Source of the DNA: CALAED01 sp937891035
GTDB taxonomy: Bacteria > Actinomycetota > Actinomycetes > Streptosporangiales > Streptosporangiaceae
DNA length: 11,635 bases
NCBI GenBank assembly: GCA_035642125.1
Contig: DASQSZ010000488.1
Coordinates: 1 to 11,635 of the forward strand
Direction: 5' to 3'
Numbering within the stretch: position 1 is the stretch's first letter; each line of letters starts with the position of its first letter. The position numbers were made by a program, and so were the translations under genes. This document shows positions 7,772 through 11,635 of this stretch, in pieces. The notes beneath the pieces were generated by a model that searched no databases, was not told the origin of the DNA, and saw only the letters and a program-made list of their open reading frames with translations.

Positions 7772-8706
7772 CTGCTCCCGGCGAGCAGCGCCTCGACCTC
7801 GGCCGCCGTCGGCATGGCGGCCGAGCAGGCCAGCCGCGAGGCGACGATCGCGCCCGCCGCCCCGGCGAACCGTAGCAGCCGGTCGGTGTCCCAGCCGGCC
7901 AGCAGCCCGTGGCACAGGGCCCCGCCGAACGCGTCCCCGGCGCCGAGCCCGTTGACCACCTCGACCGGGAGCGGCGGCACCTGGACCGACTCGCTCGGGC
8001 GGGCGGCGAGCACACCCGCGGGACCCTGCTTGACGATCGCGAGCGACACCCCCCGATCCAACAATGCACGGGCCGCCGCCGGCGGCTCGCGCTCCCCCAC
8101 CGCCACCTCACATTCCTCCACGTTCCCCACCGCGACCGTGACGTGCTCGAGCGCCGCGGCCGTCCAGTGCCGCGCGTCCCGCGGCGAGGCCCAGAACTGG
8201 GGCCGGTAGTCGAGGTCGAGCACGGTGATCTCCTGGCGGGAGCGCGCCGCGAGCGCGGCGAGCGTCGCCGACCTGCTCGGCTCCCGGCACAGTCCGGTGA
8301 CCGTCGCCCAGAACACCGTGGCGGTCCTGATCGCGTCCAGGTCGAGCTCGCTCGGGTGGATCTCCAGGTCGGGCGCCGTGGGCAACCGGTAGAAGTAGAT
8401 CGGGAAATGGTCCGGCGGGAAGATCTCACAAAACGTCACCGGGGTCGGCAGCCCGGCCACCTCGGTCACGAACCGATCGTCGACGCCGTACTCGGCGAGC
8501 GCCTTGTGCACGAACCGGCCGAACGGGTCGGCGCCGGTGCGCGTGATCACCGCGGCGGCACGGCCGTACCGCGCCGCCGCCACGGCCACGTTGGCCGGGC
8601 TGCCGCCGAGATACTTGCCGAACGTCTCGACATCCTCCAGGCCGACCCCGACCTGGAGCGGGTAGACGTCCACGCCCACCCGGCCCATCGTGATCACGTC
8701 CAGCAT
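7768..8706 (-). CDS. iolC: 5-dehydro-2-deoxygluconokinase
   Basis: IolC (EC 2.7.1.92) phosphorylates 2-deoxy-5-keto-gluconate with ATP. The 312 residues show the PfkB/ribokinase fold: sugar-site glycines in KYLGGSPANVAVAAARYG (31-48), TRTGADPFG, a YFYRLPTAPDLEI lid segment, and the C-terminal signature NGLGAGDAFGGALCHG (252-267) with catalytic base Asp258 and the anion hole. ATG 8706 is chosen because GGGAG lies 5 nt upstream; the GTG at 8730 would add eight residues with no such site. In some proteobacteria IolC is fused to a C-terminal aldolase-like domain, but here it stands alone and the next gene supplies the likely aldolase, overlapping by 4 nt. Other PfkB sugar kinases are possible by fold, but the cluster makes IolC clear. 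Confidence 0.94.
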   Translation of the reverse strand: MLDVITMGRVGVDVYPLQVGVGLEDVETFGKYLGGSPANVAVAAARYGRAAAVITRTGADPFGRFVHKALAEYGVDDRFVTEVAGLPTPVTFCEIFPPDHFPIYFYRLPTAPDLEIHPSELDLDAIRTATVFWATVTGLCREPSRSATLAALAARSRQEITVLDLDYRPQFWASPRDARHWTAAALEHVTVAVGNVEECEVAVGEREPPAAARALLDRGVSLAIVKQGPAGVLAARPSESVQVPPLPVEVVNGLGAGDAFGGALCHGLLAGWDTDRLLRFAGAAGAIVASRLACSAAMPTAAEVEALLAGSR

Positions 8707-8755
8707 TGTGTCTCCCGCTCCCCGCTCCACCCCGCACCGCGCGACTCCGACGCGC

Positions 8756-9658
8756 TCATCGGGCCAGTCTCGCCAGGTAGGTGATGCTCGCCTGGACGGC
8801 GGCGTACGGGCCGGTGCGGGGGGCCGGCTCGGCTTCGATGACGGTGTCCTGCTCCATGACGTACCACCCGTCGTACCCGGAAGCCGCCAGCGTGTTGACG
8901 ATGGCGGCGATGTCGATGTCGCCCGCTCCGAGCGGGCGGTAAAGGCCGACGCGGACGGCCTCGGTGTAGGTCAGGTCACCGCCGCGCACCCGGCCCGCGA
9001 GGGTCGCGTCGACGTCCTTGAGGTGCACGTGCGCGATCCGGTCGGCCGCTCCACGGACGAGGTCGAGCGGGTCCGCGCCCCCGATGAACAGGTGGCCTGT
9101 ATCCAGACATAGCGGGATGTGTGATCCGTCCAGAACCCGGTCGACCTCCGCGCCGGACTCGACGAGCGTGCCGACGTGCGGATGCAGTGTGGCCCGTACG
9201 CCGCGGTCGGCGGCGTACGCGGCGAGCCGGTCGAGGTTGCCGAGCAGCGTCGCCCAGCCGGCGTCATCCAGGACCGGTCGTTCGTCGTAGCCGGCCGGCC
9301 CGGTCACCGCCGCCAGCACGAGCATGTCGGCGGCGCCGAACCCGTCGAGCGCCCGCCGCACGTCGGGCAGCGGATCGCGCCCCGGGTCATGCAGCACCAC
9401 GGGCACGAACCCGCCGACCGCCCGCAGGTCATAGGACTCGAGCAGGGCCGCTCGGCGGTCCGGAGCGGCGGGCAGGAAGCCGTCGGGGCCGAACTCGGTC
9501 GCGGCCAGGCCCAGCGCCCGCATCTCGGCGAGCACTCGGTCGGCGGCCAGTTGGTGGCCCCATCCGGGCACCTCGCACACGCCCCACGAGATGGGCGCGC
9601 CCGCGACCCCGCGGGAGCCGGGCGGATGGGCACGTAGGGCGGGGGCGGGGGAGATCAT
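8756..9658 (-). CDS. iolE: Inosose (2-keto-myo-inositol) dehydratase-like TIM-barrel protein
   Basis: IolE (EC 4.2.1.44) removes water from 2-keto-myo-inositol to give trihydroxycyclohexane-1,2-dione. The 300-residue protein has the xylose-isomerase-like/AP-endonuclease-2 TIM barrel: GAPISWGVCEVPGWG near the N-terminus, ATEFGPDGFLP, ATLHPHVGTLVES, LCLDTGHLFIGGADP, AHVHLKDVD and WYVMEQDTV, with the acidic and His residues expected to hold a divalent metal. The start is ATG 9658, overlapping the iolG stop by 4 nt, with GAAGG 4 nt upstream; in-frame codons further upstream lie inside iolG. The N-terminal WGVCEVPGWG wording differs from the Bacillus IolE as I recall it. An inosose isomerase (IolI-like) role cannot be excluded, but this is the only dehydratase candidate in an otherwise near-complete pathway. 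Confidence 0.85.
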   Translation of the reverse strand: MISPAPALRAHPPGSRGVAGAPISWGVCEVPGWGHQLAADRVLAEMRALGLAATEFGPDGFLPAAPDRRAALLESYDLRAVGGFVPVVLHDPGRDPLPDVRRALDGFGAADMLVLAAVTGPAGYDERPVLDDAGWATLLGNLDRLAAYAADRGVRATLHPHVGTLVESGAEVDRVLDGSHIPLCLDTGHLFIGGADPLDLVRGAADRIAHVHLKDVDATLAGRVRGGDLTYTEAVRVGLYRPLGAGDIDIAAIVNTLAASGYDGWYVMEQDTVIEAEPAPRTGPYAAVQASITYLARLAR

Positions 9659-10659
9659 CCGGCCTTCTTCACCTCGTCGATATGGACGGCGCGGCCGAGC
9701 CGTCGCGAAAGCTCGCATGCCTCGGCGGCGTAGCACGCCTCAAGCGCGTCTTCTGGCGGGCAGCGGTTGTCGCCGCCGCCCGCCACCAGCTCGAGAAACG
9801 CCTGGAGCTCGGCGTCGTAGGCGGCGGCGAAACGGTCGATGAAGCCGCTGTAGGGCAACGCGGGCGCGCGCCCGTCGGCGGCCCTGGTCAGCGGCGTCCT
9901 GTCGTCGAGCCCGGCGACGATGCTGTCCTTGGCGCCCAGCGCCTCGAGCCGAACGTCATAGCCGGCCGCGTTGTACCTGGTCGCCGACGCGACCGCGATG
10001 GTGCCGTCGTCCAGGGTCAGCACGCCGCTGCCGGTGTCGACGTCGGCGCACTCGCGGAAGATGTCGTCGCCGCGGTTCGCGCCGACGGCGACGACTTGGA
10101 CGACGTCGCGGCCGGTGACGAAGCGGACGGCGTCGATATCGTGGATCACGCAGTCGCGGAACAGGCCGCCCGAGTTGGGCAGGTACTCCCTCGGCGGGGG
10201 CGCGGGGTCAAGCGTGCAGGACCGGATGGTGTGCAGCCAGCCGAGCCGCCCGGACGCGACCGCGTCGCGCACGGCGTTGTGACCCGCGTCGAACCGGCGC
10301 TGGAAGCCGACCTGGACGGCGACGCCGGCGGCACGCACGGTCTCCATCACCTCGATCGTGCCCGAGACGTCCGGCGCGATCGGCTTCTCACAAAAAACGG
10401 GAATTCGTGCGGCCACGCCGCGTTTGACCAGATCAGCGTGGGCGTCGGTGGCCGCGGTCACCACGAGGGCGTCGAGGCCGGCGGCGAACAGGCCGTCCAC
10501 GGAATCCACGGTCGCCACGCCGCCGAGCCGGTCAGCGACCTCCCGGGCCCGGGACGGATCGGCGTCGGCGATGACAAGTGATTCGACCTGCGGCGAGTCG
10601 CGCAGCGCGCCGGCGTGCCGTGCACCGATCCGCCCTGCTCCGGCGAGGCCAATCCTCAT
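9655..10659 (-). CDS. iolG: Inositol 2-dehydrogenase (Gfo/Idh/MocA family)
   Basis: IolG (EC 1.1.1.18) oxidises myo-inositol to 2-keto-myo-inositol with NAD+, the first catabolic step. The 334 residues start with a Rossmann dinucleotide motif GLAGAGRIGARHAG (4-17). FCEKPIA follows, with the catalytic Lys92, and GGLFRDCVIHDIDAVRF carries Asp169 and His173, the D-x3-H pair of the known inositol dehydrogenase catalytic triad. ATG 10659 is chosen; an in-frame GTG two codons earlier (10665) is also possible, and the only ribosome-binding signal is a weak G-rich run. It is the first gene of the nine-gene minus-strand array and overlaps iolE by 4 nt. Relatives in this family oxidise scyllo- or D-chiro-inositol, so the exact isomer is open. 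Confidence 0.92.
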   Translation of the reverse strand: MRIGLAGAGRIGARHAGALRDSPQVESLVIADADPSRAREVADRLGGVATVDSVDGLFAAGLDALVVTAATDAHADLVKRGVAARIPVFCEKPIAPDVSGTIEVMETVRAAGVAVQVGFQRRFDAGHNAVRDAVASGRLGWLHTIRSCTLDPAPPPREYLPNSGGLFRDCVIHDIDAVRFVTGRDVVQVVAVGANRGDDIFRECADVDTGSGVLTLDDGTIAVASATRYNAAGYDVRLEALGAKDSIVAGLDDRTPLTRAADGRAPALPYSGFIDRFAAAYDAELQAFLELVAGGGDNRCPPEDALEACYAAEACELSRRLGRAVHIDEVKKAG

Positions 10660-10722
10660 CCGCACCCCCAGCCCGCCGCCGTCGCGGGCCGGCGGCCAGT
10701 CGTCGTGGTCACGTCACGAGCC

Positions 10723-10737
10723 CTCAGGAGGCCTGAG
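10723..10737. repeat. Small inverted repeat in the predicted iolG leader
   Basis: CTCAGG-AGG-CCTGAG is a perfect 6-bp inverted repeat with a 3-nt centre. It lies just downstream of the predicted -10 of the iolG promoter, around the expected transcription start. It could be a regulator site or a short hairpin at the 5' end of the messenger. No U-run follows on either strand, so it is not a terminator. Confidence 0.45.
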
Positions 10738-10740
10738 ACC

Positions 10741-10769
10741 AAGTTTCCTGGAACGTTCCATCACGTCAA
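10741..10769 (-). promoter_or_regulatory. Predicted promoter of the iolG operon
   Basis: On the minus strand TTGACG (10764-10769, 5 of 6 to TTGACA) is followed after 17 nt by AAACTT (10741-10746), a poor -10 match. The expected start near 10734 would leave a leader of about 75 nt before iolG. The strong -35 with a weak -10, and a perfect palindrome in the spacer, fit a regulated promoter. No better promoter is visible in the 243-bp divergent region for this direction. Confidence 0.5.
10749..10760. promoter_or_regulatory. Perfect 12-bp palindrome TGGAACGTTCCA, likely operator
   Basis: TGGAACGTTCCA is its own reverse complement with a central CG step, the general look of LacI/GalR-family operators. 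It lies wholly inside the spacer between the predicted -35 and -10 of the iolG promoter, where a bound repressor would block RNA polymerase. I found no second full copy in the window, for example before the transporter genes. No LacI-type regulator is encoded here, so the protein that binds it would be elsewhere. Confidence 0.65.
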
Positions 10770-10868
10770 TAGAAACGACCTGTTGTGGCCGCGCGAAGTT
10801 TTCTCAAGGCCCTGCGATCCCGGGCGCTGCCGCGACGCTCTGGATTTCCGGCCTGATGAGAGCATATG

Positions 10869-10883
10869 TTTGACTGAGTCAAA
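10869..10883. promoter_or_regulatory. Perfect 15-bp palindrome upstream of the marR-GNAT gene, likely operator
   Basis: TTTGACT-G-AGTCAAA has perfect 7-bp arms around one central base and ends 19 nt before the ATG at 10903, abutting the ribosome-binding region. MarR proteins usually bind palindromes of about this size and often repress their own gene, so autoregulation is the simplest reading. A -10-like TATGTT (10865-10870) overlaps its left edge. A matching -35 is not clear. Confidence 0.6.
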
Positions 10884-10902
10884 GGAATCTTTGAGGACGG
10901 CA

Positions 10903-11635
10903 ATGAAAGACCTCATCGCCCGCGTGCGCGCGTTCAACCGCTTCTACACCAGCGTCATCGGCGTGCTCAGCGAGGGTCTGCTTGACTCGCCCTACTCCTT
11001 GACCGAGGCCAGGGTGATTTTCGAACTGGCGCAGCGAGAGGCGACAGAAGTCACCGCGCTGCGTCGCGACCTCGGCATCGACGCCGGCTATCTGAGCCGG
11101 CTGCTCGCCAGGTTCGAGACGGACGGGCTGATCACCCGGGCGCGGTCGGCGGCGGACGGCCGCCGGCAGGTGATCCGGCTCACCGCCGTCGGCCGGGCCG
11201 CCTACGACGTGCTCGACGAGCGTTCGGCCGCCGAGGTGCACAGGCTGCTCCAGCCGCTGAACGGCGAGCGGCGGCGCCGCCTCGTGGCGGCGATGGACAC
11301 GATCGAGGAGATCTTGGCCGGGGCGCGGCGACCCCGGTCGTATGTGCTGCGCCCGTTGCGTCCTGGCGACTTCGGCTGGGTCGTGCACCGGCACGGCGTG
11401 CGCTACGCAACGGAGTACGGCTGGGACGCGACCTTCGAGGCGCTCGTGGCCCGCGTGGTCGCCGACTATATCGACAAGCATGATGCACGCCGGGAGAACG
11501 CCTGGATCGCCGAGGTCGCCGGCGAACCGGTCGGGTGTGTGTTCTGTGTGCGCAGGGACGACGCGACGGCGCAGTTGCGCCTGCTGCTCGTCGAGCCGTC
11601 CTGCCGCGGGATGGGCATCGGCACCCGCCTGGTCG
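10903..11635 (+). CDS. MarR-family regulator fused to a GNAT acetyltransferase domain (3' end outside window)
   Basis: The plus-strand frame is open from ATG 10903 to the window end (244 codons), with GAGGA 5 nt before the start. Residues 1 to about 140 form a MarR winged-helix unit: a helix around LTEARVIFELAQ, recognition helix AGYLSRLLARFETDGLI (61-77), a wing with RSAADGRRQVIRLT (81-94) and dimerisation helices to about 140. From about 147 (YVLRPLRPGDFGWVVHRHG) a GNAT fold begins, with QLRLLLVEPSCRGMGIGTRL (224-243) as the acetyl-CoA-binding motif A. Such MarR-GNAT fusions are known in bacteria, but what this one acetylates is unknown. It is transcribed away from the iol array and shares the 243-bp control region with it, so it may regulate itself, the iol genes, or neither. 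The C-terminal end is missing from the window. Confidence 0.9.
   Translation, partial: MKDLIARVRAFNRFYTSVIGVLSEGLLDSPYSLTEARVIFELAQREATEVTALRRDLGIDAGYLSRLLARFETDGLITRARSAADGRRQVIRLTAVGRAAYDVLDERSAAEVHRLLQPLNGERRRRLVAAMDTIEEILAGARRPRSYVLRPLRPGDFGWVVHRHGVRYATEYGWDATFEALVARVVADYIDKHDARRENAWIAEVAGEPVGCVFCVRRDDATAQLRLLLVEPSCRGMGIGTRLV

Larger units (their letters stand above)
10709..10768. repeat. Pair of TCACGTCA direct repeats flanking the iolG promoter
   Basis: TCACGTCA occurs at 10709-10716 and again at 10761-10768, 52 bp apart centre to centre, close to five helical turns. The second copy overlaps the predicted -35 of iolG. An 8-bp match can arise by chance in 243 bp of GC-rich DNA. Confidence 0.35.

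Noticed and set aside
7909..8784. 291-residue plus-strand open frame opposite iolC
   Set aside because: Antisense shadow of iolC with Arg/His-rich composition and no domain.
9121..10581. 486-residue plus-strand open frame opposite iolE and iolG
   Set aside because: Antisense of two clear enzymes; no start signal and no family resemblance.
10879..11481. 200-residue minus-strand open frame opposite the MarR-GNAT gene
   Set aside because: The plus strand codes for clear MarR and GNAT domains with a good ribosome binding site. The minus product is only its shadow.

Overview
The window is high-GC DNA with strong G/C bias at codon third positions, ATGA-type overlaps between genes, a Gly/Ala-rich lipoprotein and an actinobacterial-style IS630 transposase. 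This points to a filamentous or related actinomycete. The genus cannot be fixed from the sequence alone.

Layout. (1) Positions 1-1070 are a gene graveyard. They hold the 3' end of an IS630-family transposase, whose element appears to end in the first codons of a minus-strand membrane-protein gene. Next come a possible minus-strand coding remnant of unknown identity and the C-terminal part of a MazF/PemK-like toxin with no usable start codon. (2) Positions 1071-10659 are one long minus-strand array of nine genes for inositol uptake and breakdown. In transcription order these are iolG, iolE, iolC, a Cgl0159-type (beta/alpha)8 putative aldolase, iolB, iolD, then an ABC transporter of the CUT2 sugar type (lipoprotein binding protein, permease, single-domain ATPase). 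(3) Positions 10660-10902 are a divergent control region. (4) From 10903 a MarR-GNAT fusion protein is read on the plus strand and runs off the window.

How the genes work together. The transporter probably imports inositol or a related polyol. IolG oxidises it to 2-keto-myo-inositol (inosose), IolE dehydrates this, IolD opens the ring hydrolytically, IolB isomerises 5-deoxyglucuronate, and IolC phosphorylates the resulting 2-deoxy-5-keto-gluconate. The Cgl0159-type protein is the only candidate in the window for the final aldol cleavage normally done by IolJ. No iolA (methylmalonate-semialdehyde dehydrogenase) and no classical iolR repressor are visible here.

Control signals. A perfect 12-bp palindrome lies inside the spacer of a plausible iolG promoter, a LacI-like operator arrangement. 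A separate 15-bp palindrome lies just upstream of the marR-GNAT gene. Four 13-bp tandem repeats span the iolD stop codon and lead into the transporter's leader region. Most neighbouring iol genes overlap by 4 nt (ATGA), including two unusual ATGATG double starts, which suggests strong translational coupling.

I see no wholly novel multi-gene system. The most useful leads are the IolJ replacement, the two palindromes, the 13-bp repeat array, and the IS/toxin debris at the left end.
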